Of a stretch of 64,000 nucleotides of DNA, positions 21,201 through 32,560 are shown piece after piece. The number at the start of each line of letters is the position of its first letter. Position 1 is the stretch's first letter. The translations under genes were made by a program, and so were the position numbers. The notes below the pieces were generated by a model, which had not been told where the DNA came from, ran no database searches, and saw only the letters and a list, made by a program, of their open reading frames with translations. The stretch is from Tachypleus tridentatus. Taxonomy: Eukaryota > Arthropoda > Merostomata > Xiphosura > Limulidae. The DNA lies in the NCBI RefSeq assembly GCF_004210375.1, contig NW_027467782.1, positions 33,841,771 to 33,905,770 on the forward strand, written 5' to 3'.

Positions 21201-23542
21201 TTTTTGTTTATAAACGATTTATAATTTTTTGTAAATTTATAAGTGTAAACCATCAGTTAGTTAAACATCTTAATTTGGAATGTTTATATCACATCAACAT
21301 TCAGTAACACAGATGACTCTTATGTCGGCATGATACTCACAGGCAACATATCTGATGAGTTTGACATTTTAAAGTCAAGATAATGCATAAAACTAGAAAC
21401 TATGTCTAGAGAGTTATGGGAAAATGCTCTAATAGAAAGATTGTGGATCTTTAACATCATTGAAAGTCACTGAAGTAGCTTCGAGCTTTCCATACAAAAA
21501 GACTGTGTCCGCGTATCTTTGGGCAAAGAGAAACAACATTGTTAGCGCTCCTGATCTTCTGTCTATCAAGCTCATTAAGAGTTTGTTAGATCTTAGAACC
21601 CAAATACTCACAGGTAGTCTTACCTGTTTCCCAAACTCGCCAATTGCTCGGCTCATCAGACAGAGAAGGGTCCCCGATGCTGTGCTTGTCAATATACTTT
21701 TGACTTTTCGCATCATTATGGGATCCCCATTTATTGAATTCTCCCGGGGCTTCACAATGATTAAGACCGCCCTTGAAAATACCCACCAAATTAGTTCAGT
21801 ATTGAGTCTTTTATAAACGAAAGTTGAGCTCCAACGGACACGTCATTGCGTAGAAACTTGTTCCCACATAAGTTTATTGTTCAATAATCTTAATTTTTGT
21901 TGATCATAAAGGAGTGCAAAATGTAATAAACTGTCATCTATTCATGATAATTTTCGGGTTATTGTTCTATTACATTTGTATAGTGTTCCCTTTTTTGTCA
22001 GTAGTTATACCTCACGATTATTTTGCTTCATGAACACTCAGAAACTAATCGAAACGGTTATTTCTAGTTTGCCAATGAAAACGAAATGTGTCCCTTTTGA
22101 AAGCTCTCGGATATAAGGTATCGTATTTTTGATTTAGTAGATTTTTGCGAAGTCCACATGAACCATGAGAATATGAAACTTAGAGAGTAGCTTATAGGGT
22201 GCAATAAAAAACACTATTATTATTTTTGAGAAATGAAAATTAAGGAAAATATATTTATGCATACTTGTTTTGGTTTGTTTGTTTTGGAATTTCGCACAAA
22301 GCTACTCGAGGGCTATCTGTGCTAGCCGTCCCTAATTTAGCAGTGTAAGACTAGAGGGAAGGCAGCTAGTCATCACCACCCACCGCCAACTCTTGGGCTA
22401 CTCTTTTACCAACGAATAGTGGGATAGACCGTAACATTATACACCTCCACGGCTGGGAGGGCGAGCATGTTTAGCGCGACGCGGGCGCGAACCCGCGACC
22501 CTCGGATTAGAAGTCGCACGCCTTACGCATTTATGCATACAATACAATAAACTAGAATTGTAATGCTACATATTCATCAAACACAATTTATAATACACGA
22601 ATTACAGATGGTTAAATAAAACAATATGAGTTGGAACGGTGTTTGTTGAATATTTTGATTCGTGTGCGCTTTCGCAGTTAGAAGATTTTTAATGGTAACG
22701 TCAATGTCTGTATATCCATCTGTTACGGTAGTAAAGATCTATGTACATCCGAGTGGCCCAAATGGTGTATCTGTGAAGTTAGAACACTAGAAACTGTGTT
22801 TCGATACCCGTGGTGGGCAAAGCACACATAGCCCATTGTGTCGCTTTGTGCTTAACTTCAAACAAACAAGCGATCTGTGCGGTATCCGTATATATTCCTA
22901 AATTAACTTTCAAACAGCACTTAGTTTGGCCTATGTATGTAACTTTACGGCCACTCACCACACGTGTATTTTTCTATGAGCCTTGAACGTTTTTTGTTGT
23001 ACAAATATCGCATTAGATTCCACGGTAAATTTAAATTGATGTTAACTCTAAATCCCCGTTAATTAGAATACTATGTTAGCGGAAATTATTTTCTAAGTGA
23101 AAGATAAATATTCACATGAAGTTATAAATATTCAGTACAATGATCTACCTTTTAAATAATGGTTCACAACGATTTGTTGTTTGGTTTGTGGCCTGTTGTC
23201 TTCATTCCAGTAAATAACATTACAGTTGTAATCACCCATATCGAAAGCTTGAACGTCTTTAATTATAAGGTCGCCTGTATACTTGTCCATTCTGATTTTG
23301 TTTCCTACAGATCCAATTGTGCCTGTTCGGCTTGTCCATGTGTAGGTAACAACATCGCTAAATAAATATTTTTGTTTGTAACCAGGTGGGATACATTTAA
23401 CTTCAATATCTTTTCCTCGACGGATGTATGTGTACTTAGCTTTTACATGTGTGCTTGGTAAAATAGCTCTTCCAAACACCGTAGTTTGGATTTCCGCAAG
23501 GAAGATAGCTAAGGCAAATAAAATTCGCAATAATAAAGCCAT
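14991..23542 (-). CDS. Secreted Ig + ephrin-receptor-like Cys-rich protein, distal copy (six exons, frame-broken)
   Basis: Proposed exons in minus order: 23542-23149, 21066-21001, 19714-19557, 18599-18422, 17192-17006, 15227-about 14991. All have AG/GT borders and the phases chain 1, 1, 1, 2, 0 if one lost base is restored in exon 3. The start ATG opens a hydrophobic signal peptide (about residues 1-24). An Ig domain follows, with its first Cys in VKCIPPGY, the core Trp in VTYTW and a classic DMGDYNC motif. Exons 2 and 3 are Cys-rich with CPPGQF, CVPCP and CSACP, typical of GCC2/GCC3 ephrin-receptor-like repeats. Exons 4-6 give about 190 residues that I cannot assign, and no convincing membrane segment is visible, so I infer secretion. 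Exon 3 (one base short) and exon 6 (one base short, against the neighbouring copy) are frame-broken, so this is either a recent pseudogene or an assembly-error case. Function unknown; a recognition or adhesion role would be a guess from the domains. Confidence 0.55.
15882..16072 (-). mobile_element. SINE family 1 in the distal duplication unit
   Basis: Runs from the body (agagggaaggcacctagtta) to the tRNA-like head ccttaatcatctggccatgt. Full counterpart of the fragment at 12045. Confidence 0.75.
16505..16950. mobile_element. Nest of old SINE pieces
   Basis: A + family 1 piece (ggctggtgtgttggctagct near 16573), a minus family 1 piece (16640-16832, tccgtccctaattttaagtg to gagattcgatctcgcc) and a + family 2 piece (16845-16950). 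All strongly diverged. Confidence 0.45.
17006..17192 (-). CDS. Exon 5: basic then acidic/Ser-Thr linker, unassigned
   Basis: 187 bases between a strong TTTTTTCAG acceptor and a GTGAGT donor, entered in phase 2 and left in phase 0. It begins IIIRKRESLKVLLRCQDR and ends in a Ser/Thr-rich stretch (STRSSTTTNLSEICD). Apart from the initial III there is no hydrophobic stretch long enough for a membrane anchor. The proximal copy has no equivalent: a block corresponding to about 15950-17450 is absent there. Confidence 0.5.
18422..18599 (-). CDS. Exon 4, distal copy: unassigned domain
   Basis: 178 bases entered in phase 1 (ATCTTCAAAG acceptor) and left in phase 2 (donor GTAATA), encoding about 59 residues. 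Notable pieces are SVTIQWTFIHLAV, LESDIQRRVKFEKCFWSKL and GNEIEYDRNSPSS. The protein is identical in the proximal copy at 12984-13161. The acceptor is weak in pyrimidines, so the exact start is less certain than the end. No family recognised. Confidence 0.42.
19557..19714 (-). CDS. Exon 3, distal copy: ephrin-receptor-like Cys repeat, one base short
   Basis: Reads PCPPGQF, then ECVPCP, then YKCSACP, the spacing of GCC2/GCC3 (ephrin-receptor-like) repeats. It is 158 bases, whereas the phases of its neighbours need 159 and the proximal copy has 159. The missing base lies near 19589 (ccgggtttg here against ccggggttcg in the other copy). It throws the last codons out of frame and loses the final Cys. 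The acceptor (CATTAAG) and donor (GTAAGT) are intact in both copies. Confidence 0.6.
20225..20356 (-). mobile_element. SINE family 2 at the duplication edge
   Basis: ggaattaagcacaaagctcc, acgggtatcgaaacccgatt and agtaccactggtggtt mark the family. The homology between the two duplication units ends where this element starts. Confidence 0.75.
21001..21066 (-). CDS. Exon 2: short Cys exon
   Basis: 66 bases between TTTAATTTCAG and GTAAGT, entered in phase 1 and left in phase 1. It encodes YSPPDNNIICPYGYMLGKSDC, i.e. a C-x-x-G-Y-x(6)-C start of an ephrin-receptor-like or TNFR-like repeat that continues in the next exon (FPCPPGQF). I see no counterpart in the proximal copy. Confidence 0.55.
21429..21816. 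other. Unidentified stretch open in several frames
   Basis: Open for about 110 codons on the + strand and in two minus frames (one with WGSHNDAKSQKYIDKHSIGD). GC is higher than in the surrounding intron of the Ig-domain gene. It may be a fragment of a mobile element or foreign sequence. I do not recognise any of the proteins. Confidence 0.3.
22262..22532 (-). mobile_element. SINE family 1, well preserved
   Basis: From ggtttgtttgttttggaatt through tagccgtccctaatttagca to cgaacccgcgaccctcggat. Close to what I take as the family consensus. Confidence 0.88.
22745..22876 (+). mobile_element. SINE family 2
   Basis: gtgtttcgatacccgtggtg, catagcccattgtgtcgctt and cttcaaacaaacaag. Confidence 0.75.
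23149..23542 (-). CDS. Exon 1: signal peptide and Ig domain
   Basis: 131 codons plus one base, opening with an ATG followed by a Leu/Ala/Ile-rich stretch (LLLRILFALAIFLAE) that reads as a secretion signal. The rest is one Ig-like fold: first Cys in EVKCIPP, Trp in YTWTSR, and D-x-G-D-Y-x-C near residue 107. The exon ends AAAAG before GTAGAT, phase 1. No stop or frame break is present, so this is the best-preserved exon of the gene. A decayed relative of its 3' half lies at about 14800-14920. Confidence 0.72.
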
Positions 23543-24211
23543 TATTCAGGAAATTTCTCTGTCTCTTTGATTTGCGTACGCTATGGACTACTTTTCTCTA
23601 AAGGTTTATGTTGCTAAGATATGTTAATAATCTAAATAACTGTTGAAATTACACAATATATATTGTTGTTGAAGAACTCTTAGTAACTATATTGTGATTG
23701 TCTAAAATAATATTCAGGTAACAATACTTATAAAGTTATATATTAGTATTAAGCCTGTTGTAATGAGTATTGTTTCGCAAAATTGAAAAAAGAAGGGTTC
23801 GATTAATAATAATAAATATCAAATTGGCACGTATAAATGAGAACTTTAGATACGTAAACAATAAAGAAATATATCGTCACGATTAATTATTCAATGGACT
23901 AATGAATTAATTATGAATATTTATCCTCGTCATTAAAATGTGTAATTTCAATGATGAAAAAATTAACTAAAGACTTGTAGGCCTTATCCCAAACAGTAAA
24001 TATGAGCTTGGCAATTGGCGAAAGTAATTTAATGCAGATAAAATAGCGAATCGAGTGCTATTGTTGCTGTGTTTCTTAAGAGCAGGGTTCCACAATTGAT
24101 TCTCTGCGTCCTTTCCATTTTGAGGAATCGAACCTCGGATATCAGTGTTGTTCTGTTCACTGAACATGGTATATAGCGAATCTGATAATAGGTTAGTTCA
24201 CTATTTCTTTT

Positions 24212-24358
24212 CTGGGACCGGCATGGTCAGGTGGTTAAGGCACTCGGCTCGTAAACCGAGGGTCGCGACTTTGAATCCTCGTCACACTAAACATGCTCGC
24301 CCTTTCAGCTGTGGGGTTGTTATAAAGACGGTCAATTTCACTATTCATTGGTAAAGAG
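24212..24358 (+). mobile_element. SINE family 1, 3'-truncated
   Basis: Head gaccggcatggtcaggtggt and B-box region present, body ends after ttcactattcattggtaaag. Confidence 0.75.
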
Positions 24359-24359
24359 A

Positions 24360-26200
24360 AGCGTTTTTTCATTATTATCATTCACTGATTTTAGCATCTT
24401 ACATGTTACTTAATGCATCATTACCTGGTTTGTGTTTACATTATTATTTTGGTCTGAATTACTTAATTTTCAGCCATTTTACAAAAAAAGTGTTCGTGCT
24501 ATTTCTTGAGTGATCATGCCATAAGATGGACATACTTTTCAAGGAATTTCACATTTCTTGCAAACAGCTTTGGATCTTACTTCAATTTTATTATAATTAA
24601 TCAATTTTCACCCCTTTTTTGGCTCTTTTAATGAATATATGACATATACTATGAAAAGGGGTCAACTTTTCTACAGTTAATATGGGTAGCTTGTTAATTG
24701 ATATATTGACTAAACTACTTAAATGTACAAGCTTTTTAGAATGTTCATTGATAAAGTTGTATATCTGTATCCCACAGCTATTACTCATTTCCCAAATAAG
24801 AAAATTACTAAAATTAGACAAATTACCATTTTTTCAGTTTATCAAATATGGATAAACTGGTGTATTTCTTATTTGAAACTGTACATACTCAGTGTTACAG
24901 CATTGAATAGATTTTTCTCTAAAATGAAAGAAAACATTATCTGACAAATTTCAATCTTTGTAGTTTAACAAATAAACTTGATAATGAATAGAAACTTCCA
25001 GTGTACATTATTGCACTTCTGTATTCACATCCTTACAGTAATTCTGAACAAATAGATTCAGAAACAACAAAACAGCTGAAGTGACAATAATTCTTTTAAC
25101 ATAAGAAATGATAAAGTTTGAAGCCTAACTATATTTGTTATTCCCTAATGCTTATTTTTTATTCCCTGACTGATGGGTTTAGATAACAGTTATTGCCTAT
25201 AAGATACACAACTCTTGAATTTGATGCTTTCATTAATAGGTAGGTGTTTACTAGGACCAAATTCAGTGCTATAATAATAATGGTAACTGATATTATTATA
25301 ACTGGTACACTTTGCATATTTGTGATAATTAGAGACAAATGGTGTTACTTTTCAAATGTAATGCTATAAGATATTTCCCAAACCTTTGTTTTCATTCACC
25401 GAGAGCATATTTGGTGTTAAAAAGCCAAAAGACATAATATATTATAGCCAAATAGATAAAGGGTCGTTATTATATTTTTTATATATACAAGTTGTTGTTT
25501 TTTCATGGGAGTTATAAATTAATATTTTCATTAGATTTATTTTAAATTTATTCATCTCTATAGATTGTAACATAAACTTGTAAACTATTTCTTATGATAC
25601 AGAATCATTTTTGTTTTAAAGTTTATTATAAAGATGCAATAAAAACTGACTTGCCTGTTGAGAGTAATTGAATATAACAAAGATATCATAATGATACCTT
25701 TGATTAATCAGCTTCTGATGTTCAGAAGATATATATGTTCAAAAAATCAATGAACAAGAAAAATAAGAAACCACATAATATTGGTATCTTTAAAAGGTAG
25801 ACCTTTCTTTGTTGTAGGAAAATTGGAAATTACTAAATTGAGTGTGAAGAAATGTGTAGTAACATTATAGTTATGAAAAGAAGACTATCATGATACACCA
25901 GAATCGTTTTGATTAGATACTGAAATAATTTGACATATGGGACTAATTTTATTTGTGTTTTATGATTACAAATAAACTATGGAACAACAATTTTTGGTAT
26001 AAAAGAGTATGAAAAGGTATTTAAAACACTTAACTTAAAAGGGAAATTATTATGGGTGTTTATACAGCAAAATAATAATATGACATGAAAAGTGATTAAA
26101 ATATAAATGTTAATAAAAGGGACATAAAGGAATTCAAAAGTAATAAATATTGTTTTATGGATAATAAGTATTAAGAAATATCAGGGATAAAAAAAGTAAC
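24360..26200. other. AT-rich DNA, nothing recognised
   Basis: Short frames only. No SINE or conserved motif. Confidence 0.5.
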
Positions 26201-27289
26201 AAACTTGCACCGTAACTCGACAGCTAATTTTCCAAAATATGGTTTTTCATAAAGACATGCAAACAGATTAGTAAATGACAAGCAATAGTACCCATCTCCA
26301 GTTATGGGAAAAGTTAGTCTTATTTGCTTCTTCCTAATCCTAACCATAAATAATATTTGTTTTATCTTTCCTTGACCAACTGTATTCTTACAAGTTCACA
26401 CCTGTCTGATTCTTATATCTTCAATTTTAATGATTCTGAATTCCTTTTCCTTGATTTCCACAATTGGGATTTATCTTGTTAGGTTTGTTATGGGAGAATG
26501 GGTTCAGATTATTTAGTATTGGTTTCACATTTTAGTTCTCAGTATTTTTGTCTTTACTTGATTCTTCTAACCATACTTTACCTCTCGTCTCTGTGCCAAA
26601 GGCTGAGGTGCTGCACCATGCTCTTTAGAATTTTTGTAGGTGATTATCATTCCCTGTTTCTTTTCTCCACAATTTTTTGTTGTAGTTCTAATTAAATTTA
26701 ATCAGAAGCTAAAATCAATCCTTCATTTTATCCTTAGTTTACACACTGTTGCAAACTGAAACGTCCACCACTATACCTTGCTTTAGTCCCCAATTTCCTG
26801 TGTAAGAATTTCTAATTCACAACTTTCCTTTGTTACCTGTATATGATTCATTGAGGTTGTCAGTCACTACTAAATCCACTTGGGTCACACTTTTATGTAC
26901 ACAGGTGAGGTGGATAATTCTGTATTTTTACCTGTAGTCTTTTACCCAAATTCTCTCTCTCTTCTCCTCCAACCACTCTCTTCTATCTGCAGTATATCGA
27001 AATTGTGGTGTTCATTAATATTTCTGAATTTTTCCTTGCTCACACTCAAGTTTCACTTGAGAGTGTTTCTTAAGCCCTTTCTGAGTTTTGCTCAGCCTTT
27101 TTCCATTTGCCTGTGAGTGACTAGTCACCAAAATCTACACTTGTTCAACTTATAGTTCATGAGAGATAATTTGATGATGGGGACCATGGCTTCACTAAAA
27201 CCAACTAACTCTTTGATCACACACAGACATTTCCATCTTCTCCTCTGAACCTTGCATTCACAGAAGAATTACTCACTGAAATCTTGACG

Positions 27290-27480
27290 AAAATAGTTCA
27301 TATGCCCCCTCCTCCAGCCCAGGATTTATAATGGTGGCTTGCCTCTCTGGCATCACCATCAATGTGCCACTATCTTTATCTAAGATGGATCTGTATCTGT
27401 TCACTGATGCTTCATCTCATCATATGAATGTACTCTAACTTCTGGTAGTCTGTTGGGCTTATTCATTGTTCTTACCCTTC
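27290..27480 (+). mobile_element. DIRS-like RNase H fragment
   Basis: One frame gives WWLASL, the next VPLSLSKMDLYLFTDASSHH, i.e. the WWL and L-F-T-D-A-S signature of the RNase H of DIRS-type retrotransposons, with a frameshift between. The usual GWGA after it is lost. Upstream sequence (26.2-27.3 kb) may be the rest of the same element but I cannot identify it. Confidence 0.5.
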
Positions 27481-28097
27481 CTCAGGGATTGTTTCGAAAA
27501 AAAATACAAGATAAATCTACCATTTTTTTCTTCTAGAATAACTGTAGATTGTTACATAAAATAAGTTATTTATCCTAAATAATCCCAGACTTGTAACAAT
27601 TTAAATTTTGTCTTCATTTAGTTTTGTTGTTTTAATATTTTTTGAACTATGTAAGTATGCACCTATAAACACCTAGTAGACAAATGACTAAAACTGGAGT
27701 AAAATAAACAAACACTAAATTATGTAGCACATGCATTTTACATGCATAGATTCCTGAAAAATTGTTTCACTCATATTTTCTTTTCTATTCTAATAATATT
27801 CTGAGTTTCACATTGTACTCACTTTTGTAACAATAAATGAGAAATATAAAAGCAAGACTTTTAGTACTTACTTGTGGATCTTGTACTTTATTGTAGTAAG
27901 TCTGGATAAAAGTTAACACTTGTTAATACTTTGCTGAATTAAATTAGGAACACAAAATAATAACATGCAAACATTTTATAATATCGTGTAATTAATATTA
28001 TTTAAGTGGCTCTCTGAGTATAAACTATAAGTATATAGAAATACATAAAGAGCTCACAACATGTGAACAAACTGGCAAGTGGTTACTTAGAGGAAAG

Positions 28098-28541
28098 GTG
28101 ATTGTTATTAGTGGTCAGATAAGAGCCAGATGCTCAAAAAGTGCCACGAAAGAGTCAGTTGCAAGTCAAATTACTGTTGAGGATGGTAAACCTTTCCCTG
28201 GATCAACAGTGTTGGCCTTGGTATGCCGCATGCAGGTGATTTCCGTGTCATCTGCTGAACCAGAACATGGATTTTCCCAGATGACAGTTATTAAGGATGA
28301 TTGGTGGTCCAAACTAATAAATGATTCTCTTAATGACTTGATGACAATAAAATTAGCTAAAAATAAGACCTGTGATCTTGCAAGCATAGAATTACTGTGC
28401 AAGTCTGTAGAATCCTGGTGGAAGGACAGTAAAAAAAACAAAAACAACAGACAATTTGTGAGTCCACATGGAACTCACACACGTAAAGACAACAGAGATA
28501 CTGAGTCTACATCAGCTTATGTCTCAGTGCTGGATGACTAA
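28098..28541 (+). mobile_element. hAT transposase C-terminal dimerisation domain, intact 147-codon ORF
   Basis: The middle of the ORF reads ISVSSAEPEHGFSQMTVIKD, then LINDSLNDLMTIKLAK, the signature of the hAT dimerisation region (V-S-S-A-E-x-x-x-G-F-S plus the L-x-x-L-M-x-I-K helix). The DDE catalytic region and zinc finger are absent upstream. The C-terminal tail is Lys/Asn-rich. A TTTAAT/AATAAA-rich region follows (AATAAA at 28624). The lack of stops contrasts with the broken elements nearby. Either a young fragment or a captured domain. Confidence 0.65.
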
Positions 28542-29504
28542 ATCTACCAGTTTAATTGATGTGTCATTTTTAATGGATACAAGGCTTGTTGCCACTTGCT
28601 TTGAAATAATGTTTCAGTGCTATGAATAAAATGATTCTGTTTTATATAATAATTGTCTCTACTTGATTTCTTGTTTTCGGTAATGTCCGGTGAAAATTTT
28701 GAGGTGTCCTGCTGAAAATTTAGAATATTTCTACCCTTGGAGAATTAACTTAAAACGTTAGTATTTCTAAAAGGATATTAAATATCTTTATCAGCAAAAT
28801 GTCAATCTGTAAACAGTGTGAACCAACCAAGTAAAGACATCTTGGTAGCTTAAGCGAGGTATAACAATATCAATTTAGGTGGGATATTGAATGAAGATTT
28901 AAAGGGATGCTGAGTACTTATCTGAGACAATACCTGATTTTGTCAGCAGAATGTTTTGTGGTATCTACTTTATGACTCCTTGATATCCTGAACTTTGAGT
29001 GAAGTATTTTAAATGGCAAAGTGTGGCTGCCAGACTTCATCCAAGAAAAACATAACACACCAGTTTCTTGAGTAAGATTGAAAGTGTAATTGTGACTCCT
29101 TCCTGAGATGAATAATCTATTATTTGTTGCAGTTCTGACTGGATTTCTTTCTTGAACAAATTTGCATGAACAGTATCTGGCATTCTGCTGTATAAGGGAA
29201 ACATCCAGATCAAGAATTTGAGGTTGAAATTTTCTGCACATACAGGGAAGCAAAGAGCTTTTGGCCCTATAGGTGAATATTGTCTTGACTAAGCTGAAAA
29301 TGTTTACCAAATCAGACAAGGGATGAAGATAAATATTTATATGATGAATAATGATCATCCAAAGGCATGGATCTGTAAAGTAAAAAATATTTCTTATTTC
29401 CAAGAGATTCTATGGATAAGAAATAAAATTTTATTTGGATTTAGAAATACTATGTAATTTACTACTATACGTGAACTAGAGTAACATTACCTTCTTTAGA
29501 ACAT

Positions 29505-29640
29505 CATAACTCCATGATGTGAAGAAGGTGATGTTAACTAGTTGTGTTTACCCTAGTTTACAACTGCTAAATTATGGATGGCTACCATACATAACTCTCG
29601 AGAGCAGCTTTACACAAAATTGGGAACAAAAACATTTCCT
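29505..29640 (+). mobile_element. Old SINE family 1 piece
   Basis: tgctaaattatggatggcta and the tail-like gctttacacaaaattggga recall family 1; heavily diverged. Confidence 0.35.
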
Positions 29641-30586
29641 CATGAACCTCCAGTAGACTAACAATGAAGTCTCATCAGAGGATGAAGTATAGAAGTACTA
29701 CTTACTAAATAAGCATGACATGTACAGACGTCACAAACGTTCATATGTGAGAAAGAAAAGCAAGTATCATCTGTGGATCAAGCATTGTGAAAAGGAACAT
29801 CAAAAGTAAACTTCATGAACAGTGTCAAAGATCTCTGCTACATATTCTATTCCTGAAACTAAATTTGTAAATACTAAAAAACAAAATGCAGAGACTCAGC
29901 TGTTGTTATGAGTAACACATCTGTGTGTTTTATAATAGTTACACAAACTGTAAATTTGCATTTGTTTATATTTCAAAAATAAATGCAAGGATCCTAACAT
30001 ACTTTCAATCTACTGCCCACTTCCTTTGAGAAGCTGTCTCTGTAAAATCTTAGGATGGCTAATACTAGTCTTGTTTGTTTCTTTGAATCAAACAACCTCT
30101 AACCCACCCAATGTGGATTTCGATGACAGAGCTTCACTGTGGACCACCTGATTCGACTTGAAACTTCAATCAAGGAAGCCTTTTTCAAGACACATCTTGT
30201 TTCTGTTGTTGTTGTTCTTTACCTTAAGAAAGCTTGTGATATCACGTGGAGATATAGCACTTTGTGAGACTTCCACTCATATAGGTTTTGTGGCTATTTG
30301 AAACACATTACGTTTCCAATACCTAATCACCCATTGATAAAAAAATGGAAATATAACTTTTTTCCAAAACTCAGTCTAATTACCTACTGATAAGTAAAAT
30401 AGAAATAGTAGAAATATAATACTTTATTTTATAGCTAATCACTTGTGATTTATTAATCAACTATAACAAATAACACATTTGTGTCGTATTATATTAATCT
30501 ACTGATATCAATCGTGTATATTTAAATTTTAATATTCACAAGAATTCAAAATCAGCAATAAACACAATTTCATTTTCAACAACAGT

Positions 30587-30840
30587 TCGTTTGTTTGTAG
30601 TTAAGCACAAAGTGTTAAAGGGCTGTCAATGTCCTTCCCACCACGGGTATTTAATCTGCTTTCTAGCATTGTAAATCCGCAGATATAACGCCTTGCCCCA
30701 AGAAAATTTTAGCAAAAGCAAATGAATAAGTTAAAGAAAAATCTTTATTCTCGATCACGTGTATTTTTTTATAGCAAAGACCCTTCAGGTTATCTGCTGT
30801 GTCCTCTGAAGGGAGTTAGTCTTCTACAATTTCAACTAAT
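30587..30840 (-). mobile_element. SINE family 2 and family 3 fragments
   Basis: 30587-30705 has gtagttaagcacaaagtgtt and ccaccacgggtatttaatct (family 2). 30757-30840 has tatagcaaagacccttcagg and ggttatctgctgtgtcctct, a third tRNA-derived type also seen at 61443. Confidence 0.55.
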
Positions 30841-31081
30841 AACACAATTTATCTCCATCTTATATCGTTTGGGCAGTTAACCAAAACTGGAAAGAATAAT
30901 GACTGTAATCAGTGAAAGCTTGCAGAGCTCAATGTTTTACTGTCTTAAAGTTTCTTCCATGAAATTATTTTATAAGATGAATTTAATACCTTGTTTGTAT
31001 CAAATTATAATTATATAATGTAGACAGTACTATAGAAAAGTGTTGAGAAAAAGTGTCAAAAATTAGATTTCAGGCTACTTT

Positions 31082-31368
31082 TAAAAAATAATGGTTTGGT
31101 TTGAATTTTGCACAAAGCTACACGAGGGCTATCTGTGCAAGCCGTCCCTAATTTAGCAGTGTAAGACTAGAGGGAAGGCAGCTAGTCTTCAACACCCATC
31201 GTCAACTGTTGGGCTACTCTTTTACCAACGAATAGTGAGATTGATCCTCACATTATAACATCCCTACCGCTGAAAAGGCGAGCATGTTTGGCGTAACGAG
31301 GATACGAACCCGCGACTCTCAGATAACGATTCGAGTGCCTTAATCACCTGGCCAATAATAATGGAAGG
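31082..31368 (-). mobile_element. SINE family 1, full length
   Basis: From atggtttggtttgaattttg through tagccgtccctaattt-like body to the head ccttaatcacctggcc. Confidence 0.85.
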
Positions 31369-31384
31369 TAAATCACAGGTGAAA

Positions 31385-32560
31385 CATTAAAAGTTTATTC
31401 ACCTGCATATTTAGTATAACAGAAACTCAGTGGAAGTGCTTGAGTTTAGCACAGTTAATATTTTCTATGTCTACCATTTGCACTAATAATTGCAGACAGT
31501 CTGTAAGGCATTTCTGCAACAAGTTTAATCAAACTGTCCTTTGGGACTTTACTCCAAATCCTCTCATACACTCCATAAATTTTCTTCAGAATTAACTTTT
31601 GATTTGTCAAGTTTTTGATCTATAAAATTCCAGATTTGTTCAACTGGGCTGAGATCAGAGCTCTTTGGGGACCATCACTCCAACAGTTTCTTTCTTAGCT
31701 AAGTAATTTTTGCTTAGGTTGGATGAGTGTTTGAAATCATTAACTTCTTGACAGTACAATCCAGTAATATGCAAACCACTGAGTATACTTTGACAGATCA
31801 GTATCTGATGGTAGTTGCACTGGTCCATTGTTTCAGCTATTTTACAAATATCTTTTGTCACCTCAGCACAAAAACACCACCAAACCATCACACTGGTTCC
31901 CCCCCATACATCATGGTAGATGCTCTATATTGAGGTAAATATATTTCACTCTTTTTTTTCTTCTGCTGGATGTATAACCTATGTTATGAACCAAATATTG
32001 CAGACTTTAACTCAACTGTCCATAACACCCCTTTCCAATCATCAACAGTACAGTTTACGTAATTTTTAGCAAATTTCAGTATCTTGACAATACTTGAAAG
32101 ACGAGGTCAAGGTTTTCTTAACTGCTACATGACCAAATACTCCATTCTCATTGAGTTTCCTTGATACTGTAGATCTGGTCACTTTTCTGTTATTTGGTAC
32201 ATGGTCGTTTATCTCATAGTTTGAGATCAACAAAAGTCTTCCTTCTGCTTCAAAGACTGCATAAACAAAGATATTAAAAAAACATCAGTATCATTTAATT
32301 TAGGTGTTCTACTTTTCCTTTCCTATTTTCAAATTTACACATCTCAGTCTCTTGATCTATGGTGTACTTGACAGTGTTTGGGAAGCATTTCAAGTCAGCA
32401 ACAATTTGTCAGAGTCCAACAAACATCTCGTAAAACTTTTACATAATTTCTCTGCTCCACTAACTATGTTCTGTGCTTTTTTGGAAAGTGTAATATTGTT
32501 GTGTATGCTGGTGGGTGTGGCAAGAGGTGTCTGATTTTCTATCTGATAGCTCTGTAACTA
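31385..32560 (-). mobile_element. Tc1/mariner transposase relic
   Basis: On the minus strand, about 31710-31590 reads WSPKSSDLSPVEQIWNFID then QKLDKSKVN, the conserved S-x-D-L-x-P-x-E-x-x-W block around the last catalytic acid of Tc1-type transposases. It is followed by LVAEMPYRLSAIISANG. Several stops and frame changes; no terminal repeats recognised. Confidence 0.7.

Larger units (their letters stand above)
28650..31080. other. Intergenic, mostly without signal
   Basis: Apart from the SINE pieces at 29505 and 30587-30840, nothing supported. The 161-codon minus frame at 28918-29403 has no recognised domain or splice context. Confidence 0.45.

Noticed and set aside
28918-29403. 161-codon minus-strand ORF, among the longest
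   Set aside because: No recognised domain, no signal peptide, no splice context; composition fits a chance frame.
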